64,000 nt of DNA, taken from the NCBI RefSeq assembly GCF_030586465.1, contig NZ_JAUQYP010000002.1, positions 1-64,000 of the forward strand, written 5' to 3'. Source of the DNA: Actinotalea lenta. GTDB lineage: Bacteria; Actinomycetota; Actinomycetes; Actinomycetales; Cellulomonadaceae. Within the stretch, counting starts at the first letter, position 1. Every line of letters starts with the position of its first letter. Both the position numbers and the translations under genes were made by a program. Below, piece after piece: positions 48,065 through 57,987 of the stretch. A model generated the notes under the pieces. It was given only the letters and a program-made list of their open reading frames with translations, was not told where the DNA came from and did not search any database.

Positions 48065-49678
48065 CTACTCGGTGCGGAACTGTCCGACGAGGGTCTTGAG
48101 CTCGGTGGACATCTGGGCCAGTGATGCGACGGCGTCGCGACTGTCGTTGACGCCCTGGGTGGTGAGGTCGGCGGCTCCGGCCACCCCGGCGATGTTGGCC
48201 GCGATCTCGCCGGAGCCGGTGGCAGCCTCGGCGACGTTGCGCCCGATCTCCGCGGTAGTCGACGTCTGCTCCTCGACCGCAGACGCAATAGTCAGCTGGA
48301 AGGTGTTGATCGAGCCGATGATGGTGGAGATCTCGTCGATTGCGGTCACGGCCTCGGAGGTGTCGGCCTGGATGGCCTCGACCCGGCGCGCAATGTCCTC
48401 GGTGGCCCTGGCGGTCTCCTGAGCGAGGTCCTTGACCTCGCCTGCCACCACGGCGAACCCCTTGCCGGCCTCCCCGGCGCGGGCCGCCTCGATGGTGGCG
48501 TTGAGGGCGAGCAGGTTGGTCTGCTCGGCGATCGTGGTGATCATCTTCACGACGTTGCCGATCTCGCGGGAGGAGTCCCCGAGGCGGTTGACGGTGGTGG
48601 AGGTCCGCGAGGCAGCGGCGACGGCCTGGCTGGCGACGTCGGTGGCACGTGTCGCGTTCTGCGCGATCTCCTTGATCGAGGCGCCCATCTGTTCGGCGCC
48701 TGCGGCCACGGTCTGCACGTTGGTGGAGACCTGTTCGGCGGCGGCCGACACGACCCCGGCCTGGGCAGCTGTCTCCTCGGCAGTGGCGGCGATCTGGGTG
48801 GTCGTGGCGGACATCTCCTCCGCGGCGCTGGCCAGTGAGGCCGACGACTCGTCGATGGTGCCGATGGTCTGGCGCAGCCGACCCACCGCGGTGTCCAGGG
48901 CGGCGCCCATCTTCCCGACCTCGTCGCGCGTGACGAGACCCGAGGTATGGGTCAGGTCTCCCTGCTCGAGGGCCTCGCACACGACCCGCACCCGGTTCAG
49001 GCCGCCGACGATGGACCGGGCCACCAGCAGGCCGATGCCACCGGCGAGCAGCAGCCCGACCACCAGGATCAGGATCGACTCCAGCCTGCGGGACTCGTAG
49101 ACCTGCTGGACCCCGTCGGCTGCTGCGCCGGCGCTGTCGAACTCGTAGCTGGTCAGGTTGTTCAGGGCGTCGTCCATGACGGTGATCGCCGATGCGGCCT
49201 GGTCGCGCGCGGCCTGCCAGGCAGCGACGTCGCCGGCGGCTCCGGCCGGGAACATGGTGGAGTCGCGGAGGCCGACGTAGTCGTTCAGACCCGACTCGAA
49301 GGCGTCGAGCAGCTGCGCCTGCTTGTCCGAGGGCTGCTCAGCCCGGTAGGTGGACAGCGCCGTGCGGGCTTCTGCCTCGGCGGCCTTGGCCTTGGTCTCG
49401 TACTGGGAGACCTGGCCCTGGCCCGTGGACAGGGCCTGGTTGGTGGTCATCAGGCGCATCTCGACGGTGGCGCGGTGCATGGTGGCGGCCAGGTCGGAGT
49501 TTCGGACGTTCTTGTCGTAGAGCGCGTGGGCGGCCGCGTTGGTCTCGCCCAGGGCGCTGATGCCGATCACGCCGATCACTGCGGCGACCACGGCCGCTAT
49601 GAAGACCGCGAACAGAATGCGGGTGTTGACGCTGCGGTTGTTGAACCACCTCATTGGGGGTTGATCGTGCGTGCGCAT
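48065..49678 (-). CDS. Methyl-accepting chemotaxis protein
   Basis: 537 residues from ATG 49678 (ATGs at 49738 and 49654 are alternatives). Membrane segment 1 near 17-39, an outer four-helix-bundle sensor with no recognisable ligand pocket, membrane segment 2 near 202-224, HAMP, then the long cytoplasmic coiled coil. The hairpin tip is standard: [20 protein letters not shown]. It should feed CheA/CheW, which are not in this window. It implies motility in the host. Confidence 0.93.
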   Translation of the reverse strand: MRTHDQPPMRWFNNRSVNTRILFAVFIAAVVAAVIGVIGISALGETNAAAHALYDKNVRNSDLAATMHRATVEMRLMTTNQALSTGQGQVSQYETKAKAAEAEARTALSTYRAEQPSDKQAQLLDAFESGLNDYVGLRDSTMFPAGAAGDVAAWQAARDQAASAITVMDDALNNLTSYEFDSAGAAADGVQQVYESRRLESILILVVGLLLAGGIGLLVARSIVGGLNRVRVVCEALEQGDLTHTSGLVTRDEVGKMGAALDTAVGRLRQTIGTIDESSASLASAAEEMSATTTQIAATAEETAAQAGVVSAAAEQVSTNVQTVAAGAEQMGASIKEIAQNATRATDVASQAVAAASRTSTTVNRLGDSSREIGNVVKMITTIAEQTNLLALNATIEAARAGEAGKGFAVVAGEVKDLAQETARATEDIARRVEAIQADTSEAVTAIDEISTIIGSINTFQLTIASAVEEQTSTTAEIGRNVAEAATGSGEIAANIAGVAGAADLTTQGVNDSRDAVASLAQMSTELKTLVGQFRTE

Positions 49679-49909
49679 GGCTTCGAGCCTGTCTCCTGGG
49701 GGATGGGCGAGACTCCGTCGTCTCGCGATGATGATCATGTCGGGCGGCCTTTCCCGCTATTGAGGCGTTTGGTCTCTGGAGCCGCGGGTGATCTTCGACA
49801 AGCGGGGGTGGGAGGGTCGGACCGGTGCCAGGTCGGATTGCATTTCGGCTCAGTGAAGTCGTGCGCCCTGAACGTGCGAGTGAGCTCAGGCCAGCGCGCT
49901 ACGTGCGCG

Positions 49910-50299
49910 TCAGTCTTGGCCGCCGGCGCGGGGCGCCGGGTGGAAGGTCTCGACGGCTCCGATGACGTGCCCGGTGTGGTCGTGCAGCGGTGAGGCGGTG
50001 ACCTGGACCCGGACGCGGTGACCGTCGCGGTGCTTCAGTGACACGGCAACGGTGCGGGTCTGGCCGTCGCTCATCGAGGCCAGCAGGGGGCACCGGCTCC
50101 CGCACAGCGCGACGTCGTCATCATCGACGTGGTCCAAGAAGCCGTCGCCGCACCATCGGCCGATGGCCTTGTCGGATGGGTAGCCGGTGATCTGGTGTGC
50201 GGCCGCGTTCCAGAAGGTGACGACCCTGTTTCGGTCGGTGACGTATAGGCCGTCACGCAGGGAGGCCAGGACCCGGCGGTGCGCATCGTTGCTGTCCAT
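49910..50299 (-). CDS. Single-domain PAS protein with conserved cysteines
   Basis: 129 residues from ATG 50299, with GAGAGG upstream. One PAS domain fills the protein: LRDGLYVTDRNRVVTFWNAA at the start and LKHRDGHRVRVQVTASPLHD in the last strands. Three cysteines (RWCGDG, ALCGSRCPLL) lie in the middle helices, a pattern that could bind a metal or act as a redox switch. No output domain, so it would act through partners. Divergent from the EAL protein, which suggests linked signalling. Confidence 0.82.
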   Translation of the reverse strand: MDSNDAHRRVLASLRDGLYVTDRNRVVTFWNAAAHQITGYPSDKAIGRWCGDGFLDHVDDDDVALCGSRCPLLASMSDGQTRTVAVSLKHRDGHRVRVQVTASPLHDHTGHVIGAVETFHPAPRAGGQD

Positions 50300-50518
50300 T
50301 GGCACCTCTCTTCAGCCCTGCACGTGCCAGCAGCATCGACGAATCCAAGGGGAACTTAAGTCAGGGGACGGGCCCTTTCACACGGCCTCGCGGTGGCAAT
50401 CGCGGCCACGCCTGGCACTAAGGACCAATGTCCCTCAGTTCGCGACGTCGCGTGTCGATTCCTAGATCAACCCGGACCATTCCGCGCCGGGAAGGGAGGG
50501 GCGCCCGGGAGGTGCGTT

Positions 50519-53101
50519 GTGGTGGCGAGGATTCGGACCGAGGTCCTCTGGCTCGCCATGTTCGCGATCGCGACGGGCGCCGGCACGGTCCTGGCCGTCG
50601 ACCCCTCCCGGCTGACGCTGTCGCACTCGGCCGTGGGCGTGGGCGCGCTGTGGCTGTCACGTCCCGGGCGCCGCGCGGCTCCGAGAGCAGCGGTGATCAT
50701 GCTCGTGACCGCGGGTGTGGCACGAGCAGCTGGAGTCGGCTGGCCAATCGCGGGCGCGATAGTGGTCTCCACCATGGCTGGCGCCGGGTTCGCCGCCGCC
50801 GCGCGCCACCGCTGGGCCGCAGGATGCCGGCTCGACGGGCTCGCGGACGTCGTGTCGCTGGCGTTGGTCGCCGCCGGCGCCGGCGTGGTCGCCGGGCTCG
50901 CCGCAGCCCCGGCCATGGCTTGGCCCGCGGCGGATGGATGGCCGTTCGTGATCCTGGTCGGGGTGCGTGCGGCTCTTGGGACCTTGCTGGCTCTCGGCGT
51001 CGCGGCTGCGTGGGTGGCCCTACCGCCACCGCCCGGTGCCCGGCTGATCGTCCGCCTTGCTGCTGAAGCGATCGCGACCGGCGCAGTCCTGGCGGCACTC
51101 CTCATCGAGGAGCACTCCCTGCCGATGCTGTTCGTCGCGGTGCCGCTGACCCTGTGGATCACCGCCCGTGGGCCACTGCTGCGGATACTGAGCCACGCGG
51201 CCGTCGCAGGTGCCACGATCGTGGTCTTCACCGCCTGGGGTTTTGGACACCTGGCACGTCAGGGCTTCTACATCGGTGCGATCGGCGCCGAGTTCTACGT
51301 GCTGGTCCTCACGACGACCGGCACCGCGTTGGCCGTCCTTCGCCTGCAAGCCGAGTCCGCAGCCTTCCGCGCCGCCTCGGCTGATGACGGTTTGCGGGCC
51401 GCGCTCAGTGCCAACCCCGCTGCCCTGGTCGGCGTGCGAGTCGACGACGGGACCGCGACGATCACGGGCTCGAACAACGCGGCCCAAGCACTCCTTGGCA
51501 TCAGCGGCGAGGGCCTCAAGGGCGCAAGTCTCCTCCGGCTCCTGCAGAGCCACGATCACCGCCTGCTGGTGGCCGGCCTCACCGAGGTCGCAGCCGGTAC
51601 CGCGGAGGCATGGGCTGGCCACGTCTCCCTGCGCTCCGAGGCCGGTCCGGTCAAGCGCCTGGAGGTGACCGCGCGCCGCTGGCAAGACGCCTACCCGGGT
51701 CGGCTCCTGCTGAACCTGTCCGACATCACCCGGGCATGGGAGTCGCGCGAACGGCTGTCCTGGGCGGCCCTGCACGACTCGGACACCGGCCTGCCCAACC
51801 GCGCGATGCTCACCCAGCACATCGTCACGGCGATCTACGCGAGTCTGGCCACCGGCAGGCACACAGCCGCGGTCGTGATCGACGTCGACGGTTGGCGCCG
51901 GGCACAGCATCAGATCGGATGGGACGACGGCGGTCGGTTCCTCAGCGCCCTTGGCGCTCGCCTTCAAGACGCCGCACGTCCCCAGGACCTCGTGGGCCTG
52001 ACCGCAGATGCGCGGTTCGTCGTGTGCTGCCCCGACGTCGCCGACCTGGACCACGCCACCGAACTGGCGAGCCACCTGCGCCGTGCGATTGCCGAGCCCA
52101 TCGTGATCGCCGATCAGGTCGTGCACCTCCAGGCGCGGGCAGGCGTCGCAGTCTGCGAAGACCTGAGCGCACCCGACGAACTCCTCAGCCGCGCTCAACT
52201 CGCATCGCAGCGACTCAGCCCCGACGCCCACCCCGGCGTCTCGGCATGGACCTCCGACCTCGCCGAGGCGGCCGCCCGGGACCGTGACCTGCGTCACGAC
52301 CTGAACCAGGCCGCTGAACGTGGCCAGCTGCGGCTTCACTACCAGCCGGTGATCGACATCGCGTCCGGTGCCACCGCCGCGGTCGAGGCCTTGGTCCGCT
52401 GGGATCACCCCCAGCACGGTCTGTTGGCCCCAGGGAACTGGATCGGCATTGCCGAGACGCACGGAGCCATCGTCGAGATTGGCCGCTGGGTCCTGCGTGA
52501 GGCATGCGCCCAGGTCGCCGCGTTGCGCGCCGAGGGCCACGCGCTGACCATCCAAGTCAACGTCTCGGCGCGCCAGCTGCGCGATGCCGACATCGGCGCC
52601 CAGGTCATCGAGGCGCTGACCGCGGCCGGAGCACACCCCACCTGGCTGGTGCTCGAGGTCACCGAGACCCACCTGCTCCACGTCGACGATGCGCTGATCG
52701 AAACCCTCGAGCGCCTCCGCCGGACCGGGGTTCGGATCGCCGTTGACGACTTCGGTACCGGGTTCAGCACCCTGCAGGCGGTGGCGCAGATGCCCGTCGA
52801 CGAGTTGAAGATCGACCGGTCCTTCATCCAGGGCCTCGCCACGGCCCCACGATCAGCGGCCGTGGTCAGTGGTGTCATCGGAATCGCCCAAGGCATGGGC
52901 GCCACCGTCGTCGCCGAGGGCGTCGAGCACCCGGCACAAGCTCAGACCCTCCTCGAAAAGGGCTGCGCCCTCGCCCAAGGATTCCTCTGGTCCCCACCCC
53001 TACCCCAAGACGCCTTGCGCCGGTTCCTCGCCGACCGAGCCCCCACGAGTCCGGCACCACTGTCGGCCCGCCCGGTGGCAGCCGCCGCGGTTGCACGCTG
53101 A
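50519..53101 (+). CDS. Membrane protein with PAS, degenerate GGDEF and EAL domains
   Basis: 860 residues from GTG 50519 (GGGAGG 5 nt upstream). About 8-9 membrane segments (1-280), a PAS domain (about 300-410), a GGDEF-like domain (about 420-585), then EAL (about 600-840). The GGDEF signature is lost: the site reads VGLTADARFVVCC. The EAL domain keeps AVEALVRW, VLEVTETH, DDFGTGFSTL and VAEGVEH. So it is probably a c-di-GMP phosphodiesterase with the GGDEF part as a regulatory module. Confidence 0.88.
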   Translation: MVARIRTEVLWLAMFAIATGAGTVLAVDPSRLTLSHSAVGVGALWLSRPGRRAAPRAAVIMLVTAGVARAAGVGWPIAGAIVVSTMAGAGFAAAARHRWAAGCRLDGLADVVSLALVAAGAGVVAGLAAAPAMAWPAADGWPFVILVGVRAALGTLLALGVAAAWVALPPPPGARLIVRLAAEAIATGAVLAALLIEEHSLPMLFVAVPLTLWITARGPLLRILSHAAVAGATIVVFTAWGFGHLARQGFYIGAIGAEFYVLVLTTTGTALAVLRLQAESAAFRAASADDGLRAALSANPAALVGVRVDDGTATITGSNNAAQALLGISGEGLKGASLLRLLQSHDHRLLVAGLTEVAAGTAEAWAGHVSLRSEAGPVKRLEVTARRWQDAYPGRLLLNLSDITRAWESRERLSWAALHDSDTGLPNRAMLTQHIVTAIYASLATGRHTAAVVIDVDGWRRAQHQIGWDDGGRFLSALGARLQDAARPQDLVGLTADARFVVCCPDVADLDHATELASHLRRAIAEPIVIADQVVHLQARAGVAVCEDLSAPDELLSRAQLASQRLSPDAHPGVSAWTSDLAEAAARDRDLRHDLNQAAERGQLRLHYQPVIDIASGATAAVEALVRWDHPQHGLLAPGNWIGIAETHGAIVEIGRWVLREACAQVAALRAEGHALTIQVNVSARQLRDADIGAQVIEALTAAGAHPTWLVLEVTETHLLHVDDALIETLERLRRTGVRIAVDDFGTGFSTLQAVAQMPVDELKIDRSFIQGLATAPRSAAVVSGVIGIAQGMGATVVAEGVEHPAQAQTLLEKGCALAQGFLWSPPLPQDALRRFLADRAPTSPAPLSARPVAAAAVAR

Positions 53102-53131
53102 AGCTTGTCCGCTCGCCCCGATCCCCGGCCC

Positions 53132-54322
53132 CTACGACTCGTGAATCGGCCTCTTCGGCAGCCTGCGCACCCGACGCGACCGCCCCCGCCTGCTCGGGAC
53201 CAGGTCGCGCATCTGCTCCAGGTCCCCGAAGCACAGCAGCCGGTCCCCGTCCTCCAGCACCCGCCGTCCACCCGGGTTGGGGATCACCCCCGTACCCCGG
53301 TGCAACGTCAGCACCGAGATGTCCCGCTCCGCCAGCCCCGACTCGGAGATGGGCTTGCCGACCATGGCCGAGGCGGAGTGCACGACGATCTCGGCGACGC
53401 CGTACTTGGTGGAGATGGTCAGCCGCTGGCGCACGTCGATCTCCGGGAACGCCACCTGGTTGTCGATGAAGTCGATGATGGCGCCGGCGACGTCGAGCTT
53501 GGTGGCGGTCTCCACGCCCTCCAGGCCGGGGGAGGAGTTGACCTCCATGACCAGCGGCCCGTCCTCGCCCTCCAGGATGTCGACCCCCGCGACCCGCAGG
53601 CCCATGATCTGCGCGGCGCGCACCGCGGTCTCCTCGTAGGCGCTGTCCAGGGTCACCGCCTCGACCGAGCCGCCGCGGTGCACGTTGGAGCGGAACTCGT
53701 CGCCCTGCGCGGTGCGCCGCATCGCGGCGACCACCCGGTCCCCGACGACCAGGGCGCGGATGTCGCGACCCTTGCTCTCCTTGACGAAGCTCTGGATCAG
53801 CACGTTCTGCTGGGTGCTCTGCAGGGTCTCGATGATCGCCTCGGCGACCCCTCGGTCGGGGGCGAGGATCACCCCGATGCCCTGGGTGCCCTCCAGGAGC
53901 TTGATCACCACCGGGGCGCCGCCGACCCGCTGGATGGCCGGGCGCACGTCGGCGCGCTCGCGCACGAACGTCGTGGGCGGCATGCCGATGTGGTGCCGCG
54001 CCAGGATCTGGGTGGCGCGCAGCTTGTCGCGGGAGTTGGTGATGCCGTTGGCGGTGTTCGGGGTGTAGACGTCCATCTGCTCGAACTGGCGCACGACGGC
54101 GGTGCCGAAGTAGGTGATCGAGTTGCCGATCCGCGGCAGCACCGCGTCGTACTGCGAGATCTGCCTGCCGCGGAAGAGCAGGTCCGGCTCGTCGCCCGAC
54201 AGGTCGATGGCGAACCGCATCGTGTTGAGCACCTTGACGGCGTGCCCGCGGTCCAGCGCCGCGGTGCGCAGCCGCTGGGTGGAGTAGCTGCGGGGCGCGC
54301 GGGACAGGATGGCGAGCTTCAC
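53132..54322 (-). CDS. rimK: RimK-type ATP-grasp ligase with C-terminal TrkA-C-like domain
   Basis: 396 residues from GTG 54322. The ATP-grasp core is clear: VVIKLLEGTQGIGVILA near residue 140, RDIRALVVGDRVVAAMRR near 190, GVDILEGEDGPLVMEVNSSP near 248. This family adds glutamate to protein C-termini (S6 in E. coli) or makes poly-glutamate. The last 95 residues (IVVHSASAMVGKPISESGL, DRLLCFGDLEQM) resemble a TrkA-C ligand domain, an unusual add-on. Divergent from a retropepsin-like protease and an aspartoacylase, a recurring partnership. Confidence 0.9.
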   Translation of the reverse strand: MKLAILSRAPRSYSTQRLRTAALDRGHAVKVLNTMRFAIDLSGDEPDLLFRGRQISQYDAVLPRIGNSITYFGTAVVRQFEQMDVYTPNTANGITNSRDKLRATQILARHHIGMPPTTFVRERADVRPAIQRVGGAPVVIKLLEGTQGIGVILAPDRGVAEAIIETLQSTQQNVLIQSFVKESKGRDIRALVVGDRVVAAMRRTAQGDEFRSNVHRGGSVEAVTLDSAYEETAVRAAQIMGLRVAGVDILEGEDGPLVMEVNSSPGLEGVETATKLDVAGAIIDFIDNQVAFPEIDVRQRLTISTKYGVAEIVVHSASAMVGKPISESGLAERDISVLTLHRGTGVIPNPGGRRVLEDGDRLLCFGDLEQMRDLVPSRRGRSRRVRRLPKRPIHES

Positions 54323-54346
54323 TGGGGTTCCCGGAATAATGTCGGC

Positions 54347-54850
54347 GTGGCAGAGCCCGCCAATTCAAACACCGCCGACGGCCCGCACGAGCCAGGCGCG
54401 GTCGCGGGGTGGCGCGAGTGGGTGCGGCTGCCGCGGGTGCCCGTGCGGTGGATCAAGGCCAAGCTCGACACCGGCGCCCGGTCCAGTGCCATCCACGCCT
54501 TCGACGTCGAGGAGCACACCGTGGACGGCGAGCCGCGCGTGAGCTTCTCCATCCACCCCTGGCAGCGCTCCGATGAGGACGCGGCGCGGCTGGACGCCCC
54601 GGTCATCGACCAGCGCCTGGTGCGCTCGTCCAACGGTGGCAGCGAGGAACGGCTGGTGGTGCCCATGGTGATCCGGCTGCTGGGGCGCGACGTCACCACC
54701 GAGATGACCCTGTCCAACCGGGACGAGATGGGGTTCCGGCTGCTCATCGGCCGCGACGCCCTGAGCCAAGGCTTCCTGGTCGACTCCGCCCGGTCCTACG
54801 TGGGCGGGCGGCCCCGTCGCGTCGTCCGCCGCAAGAACTGGGGGCGGTGA
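54347..54850 (+). CDS. RimK-associated retropepsin-like zinc/aspartic protease
   Basis: 167 residues from GTG 54347; an AATAAT box ends 6 nt upstream. It has the family motif KAKLDTGARSSAIHA (catalytic D-T-G near residue 42) and the closing RLLIGRDALSQGFLVD. PF05618 proteins occur with RimK and are annotated as ATP-dependent zinc proteases, though the fold is retropepsin-like; the activity is not firmly shown. The next gene starts directly after its stop codon. Confidence 0.85.
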   Translation: MAEPANSNTADGPHEPGAVAGWREWVRLPRVPVRWIKAKLDTGARSSAIHAFDVEEHTVDGEPRVSFSIHPWQRSDEDAARLDAPVIDQRLVRSSNGGSEERLVVPMVIRLLGRDVTTEMTLSNRDEMGFRLLIGRDALSQGFLVDSARSYVGGRPRRVVRRKNWGR

Positions 54851-55825
54851 GTGGCCCGCGACTCCCTGCCGATGGGCAGCGTCCGGGTGCGGGCCGGCAC
54901 GGCCGCCGAGGTCGGCCTGCTCATCACCCGGCTGGTCACCGGCGGGGACGTCACGCTGCCCGTCCGGGTGGTGCACGGCAAGCTGGACGGGCCCGTCGTG
55001 TGGCTCGACGCAGCGGTGCACGGCGACGAGGTGGTCGGCGTCGAGGTGATCCGCCAGGTGCTGCGCACCCTGCAGCCCAAGCAGCTGCGCGGCACCGTGA
55101 TCGCCGTCCCGATCGTCAACGTCCTCGGCTTCATGACCGGGGACCGGTACCTGCCGGACCGGCGCGACCTGAACCGGTCCTTCCCGGGGTCGGCCCGCGG
55201 GTCGCTGGCCGCCAGGGTCGCCCACCTGTTCATGACCGAGGTGGTCAGCAAGTGCAGCGTCGGGATCGACCTGCACACCGGGGCCGACCGCCGGGCGAAC
55301 CTGCCACAGATCCGCGCCGACCTCGACGACCCGGGCACCCTCGAGCTCGCCCGGGCGTTCGGCGCCCCGGTCGTCCTGCACGCCCGGCTGCGCGACGGCT
55401 CGATCCGTTCCGCGGCCGCGGAGTCCGGGGCCCGGGTCCTGCTGTATGAGGGCGGGGAGAACCTGCGGCTCGACGAGTACGCCGTCGACGCGGGTGTGCG
55501 CGGGGTGCGGCGGGTGCTCGCCGCGCTGGGCATGACCGACCCGGTGGCCGAGGACCCGCCGCCGACGCTCGAGTGCCGGGGCAGCGGCTGGGTGCGGTCC
55601 CGGCGCACCGGCATCGCCCACCTCGACGTTCAGCTCGGCCAGGAGGTCGCCGTGGGGGAGCGCCTGGGGTCGGTGTTCGACTCCTACGGCAAGACCCTGC
55701 GCACGGTGCGCGCCGACCGCGACGGCGTGGTGATCGGCCGGGCCAACGCCCCGATCGTCAACCGCGGGGACGCCCTGGTGCACATCGCGTCGCCGTCCGC
55801 GCCGGTCATCGCCGTCGACGAGTAG
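54851..55825 (+). CDS. Succinylglutamate desuccinylase/aspartoacylase-family (M14-like) hydrolase
   Basis: 324 residues; GTG 54851 is the codon directly after the upstream stop. Zinc-site pattern: AAVHGDEVVG (H, E) near residues 52-61 and GIDLHTG (H) near 139; RRDLNRSFPG matches the substrate-binding Arg-Asn block. A C-terminal barrel-like domain follows (ECRGSGWVRSRRTGIAHLDV). It hydrolyses an N-acyl-amino-acid or amide; the set with RimK and the protease suggests trimming of glutamate-type modifications. Confidence 0.87.
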   Translation: MARDSLPMGSVRVRAGTAAEVGLLITRLVTGGDVTLPVRVVHGKLDGPVVWLDAAVHGDEVVGVEVIRQVLRTLQPKQLRGTVIAVPIVNVLGFMTGDRYLPDRRDLNRSFPGSARGSLAARVAHLFMTEVVSKCSVGIDLHTGADRRANLPQIRADLDDPGTLELARAFGAPVVLHARLRDGSIRSAAAESGARVLLYEGGENLRLDEYAVDAGVRGVRRVLAALGMTDPVAEDPPPTLECRGSGWVRSRRTGIAHLDVQLGQEVAVGERLGSVFDSYGKTLRTVRADRDGVVIGRANAPIVNRGDALVHIASPSAPVIAVDE

Positions 55826-55881
55826 AACTCACACGTCCACGAGGCCGCCTCCGCCGCAGACTCGGACTCGTGGCCCGCATG

Positions 55882-56508
55882 TCAGGCAACCGTCGCCCCC
55901 AAGCGCAGGGCGAGGTCGTCGCGGGTCTCATCCATCGTTTCCATGAATACGGTCAGCATCGCGGTCAGGACCGCTGGTGCGAACGGTGCGCCCGGGAGCG
56001 TGAGCTGTTGCCAGACGGCACGGTCGCGCAGTACCCAGCGGACCCAGGTCCGGTCGCGGTTGAGCAGGCCGATCTCCACCGCGGCCTGGCGGCGGGAGTA
56101 CACGTCGTGGGCGATGCGGGCGAAGATCTCGACGGCCGGCTGGTCATGGCGCGCACGGACCCAGACGGGCTGGCTCAAGTGGGTCAGGGCGATGTCCCCG
56201 TCGTCGTCAATGGTCGGGTCGGTGCCCGTCTGCTCGCGGACGACGTCGTGCACGAGCCTCGCGAGCGCGTCCCGGTCGGCAGGCATGATCGCCAGCGGTG
56301 GCTCCGGTTCGGGCGACGGAGGGTTGGCGACGTCGGCGGGCACCTCGTCGCACAGGCGGTCGCCCGGCCGGCCCGTCTGAACCGGGAACCCGGCCAGGTC
56401 GGACTCGAGCTCCTGCCATGTCGCGGTGCGGCGCGGGCGGGGGACCGCAGCCTGCGACCTCTCGTCGTGGGTCTGGCCCATGGTCGTCTCCCTCGGGTCG
56501 TCGTTCAT
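55882..56508 (-). CDS. YbjN/TY-Chap-like protein
   Basis: 208 residues; ATG 56508 overlaps the upstream stop (ATGA); a second ATG at 56481 has a good ribosome site. The first 80 residues are Pro/Asp-rich and loose. Residues about 85-200 match the YbjN (T3SS-chaperone-like) fold: DGDIALTHLSQPVWVRARHD, IFARIAHDVYSRRQAAVEI, RDRTWVRWVLRDRAVWQQL. Such proteins act as small chaperones or partners; target unknown. It is co-translated with the ADP-ribosylglycohydrolase. Confidence 0.75.
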   Translation of the reverse strand: MNDDPRETTMGQTHDERSQAAVPRPRRTATWQELESDLAGFPVQTGRPGDRLCDEVPADVANPPSPEPEPPLAIMPADRDALARLVHDVVREQTGTDPTIDDDGDIALTHLSQPVWVRARHDQPAVEIFARIAHDVYSRRQAAVEIGLLNRDRTWVRWVLRDRAVWQQLTLPGAPFAPAVLTAMLTVFMETMDETRDDLALRLGATVA

Positions 56509-57926
56509 GCCTGGTCCCACAGGTGCCCGAAGGCCCGCACGGTCGGGCCGATGGCCGCGGCGACCCCAGCGCGGGCCTGGTCGCGGTCGATGCCGAGCAG
56601 CCGGGCGTAGCGGATGGCCACGGTGGGGGTGCGCTGCTCGGCGTGGGCGCAGTGCACGAAGACGGTGTGCCCGTCGGCGCGCAGGGCGGCGATCGCGTGG
56701 GCGGTGTCGTCCAGGACGAAGTCGAGGTTCGGGTTGGCCTCGGGGTCCTCGGAGTCCATCAGCCACACGTCCACCTGCCGCGACGGGTCGACCGTGCCCT
56801 GCGCGCGACCGCGCCGGCACAGGCTGACCACGGCGTCCCAGCCGTCGTCGAGGGCGGCCTGGTTGCCGAGGATCACGCCGTCGTCGAACGGGTGGGGCAC
56901 CCGAATCGGGCGGGCGGGGTAGTCGACCCGGCCGGTCGAGGGCCAGCCACGCTCGTCGTCCCGCCCACCCCGGGCGGTGAGGATGCCGAGCCGGGTCAGG
57001 TCGGTTGCGCGCAGCCCGGGCCAGCCGTGGATGGTGCGGCGCCAGGCGGCCGGGACTGCGCTGCCGCCCCACCGTGCGCCGAGCAGGGCGCCGGCGATCG
57101 CGGCGACGGTGTCGGTGTCGTGGCCGGCGTGGACCGCGGCCTGCAGCGCGTCGGTCAGGTGCTCGCACGGGTGGGTGCGGGTCGGGTCGTCCAGGGTCGA
57201 GGTGATCGCGGCCCAGGCGGCCTGCAGTGCGCGGGGCGAGTGCCCGTTGTGGGGGATCGAGGCGGGGTCGGCCCCCGCCGCGTCCTCGATCCACGCCGCC
57301 CAGCGCGTGCGCCGCACGGCGGGGATCAGGTCCAGGCCGCCCGCGAGCTCGAAGCGACCCTCGCGGCCGGCCACCCGCACGGCTTCGGACCACAGCACCG
57401 CCGAGTCGGCGGCTTCTGGGTCGCCGTGGGTCAGGGACGCGATGGCGCGGGCAGCCTCCGCCGTCGCAACGCGGTCGGTGAGGTTGGCCAGGCCGACTAT
57501 CCCGGTGCGCATGAGCGCACCGTTGCCGCCGCCACGGCCCTGCGCGCGGTAGAGGTCGCGGGCGAGAGCGGTGAGGCGCCCTGCGCAACCCGGACCGGGT
57601 TCCACCTGCGAGAGGACCTGCCGGGTGTGGATCCCGACGTCCGTGGCGCCCTGCCGGTACCAGGCGAGGAACCCGTCGGCGATGGCGTCCAGTGCGGCGG
57701 GCGAACGAAGGTCGGCGCCGGTCGCGGCGATCTGGGCGATGACGACGGCCATCTGTGTGTCGTCGGAGTATTCGCCGGGTTCGTACGGCCCGTAGCCGCC
57801 GCCGAGCATCCGGGCGGGGCCGGCGACCGTCGACTGCCCCTCGTAGGGGACGCCTAGCGCGTCGCCCGCCGCCTGCGCCATCAGCACACCGGCCGCCCGG
57901 TCGAGCGTCACCGAGGTCCTCGTCAT
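56505..57926 (-). CDS. ADP-ribosylglycohydrolase fused to a dual-specificity phosphatase-like domain
   Basis: 473 residues from ATG 57926 (GGGAG upstream). The N-terminal ADP-ribosylglycohydrolase has GDALGVPYEG near 21, YSDDTQM near 53 (metal) and HDTDTVAAIAGALLG near 271. After about residue 325 a phosphatase-like domain follows with HCAHAEQRTP near 436, the C-x5-R loop. It should remove ADP-ribose from proteins or nucleotides; the second domain may act on phosphate of the product. Divergent from an NrtR-type regulator, which ties it to NAD/ADP-ribose metabolism. Confidence 0.9.
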   Translation of the reverse strand: MTRTSVTLDRAAGVLMAQAAGDALGVPYEGQSTVAGPARMLGGGYGPYEPGEYSDDTQMAVVIAQIAATGADLRSPAALDAIADGFLAWYRQGATDVGIHTRQVLSQVEPGPGCAGRLTALARDLYRAQGRGGGNGALMRTGIVGLANLTDRVATAEAARAIASLTHGDPEAADSAVLWSEAVRVAGREGRFELAGGLDLIPAVRRTRWAAWIEDAAGADPASIPHNGHSPRALQAAWAAITSTLDDPTRTHPCEHLTDALQAAVHAGHDTDTVAAIAGALLGARWGGSAVPAAWRRTIHGWPGLRATDLTRLGILTARGGRDDERGWPSTGRVDYPARPIRVPHPFDDGVILGNQAALDDGWDAVVSLCRRGRAQGTVDPSRQVDVWLMDSEDPEANPNLDFVLDDTAHAIAALRADGHTVFVHCAHAEQRTPTVAIRYARLLGIDRDQARAGVAAAIGPTVRAFGHLWDQA

Positions 57927-57952
57927 CTCGACTCCCGTCTTTAGATCGGTTA

Positions 57953-57959
57953 TGCGCTA
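57953..57959. promoter_or_regulatory. NrtR half-site near the ADP-ribosylglycohydrolase start
   Basis: TGCGCTA, identical to one arm of the palindrome at 57988-58005, inside TTATGCGCTAATC. Confidence 0.45.
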
Positions 57960-57987
57960 ATCGAGACGGTAGCAGGGAGGTCTGAGT

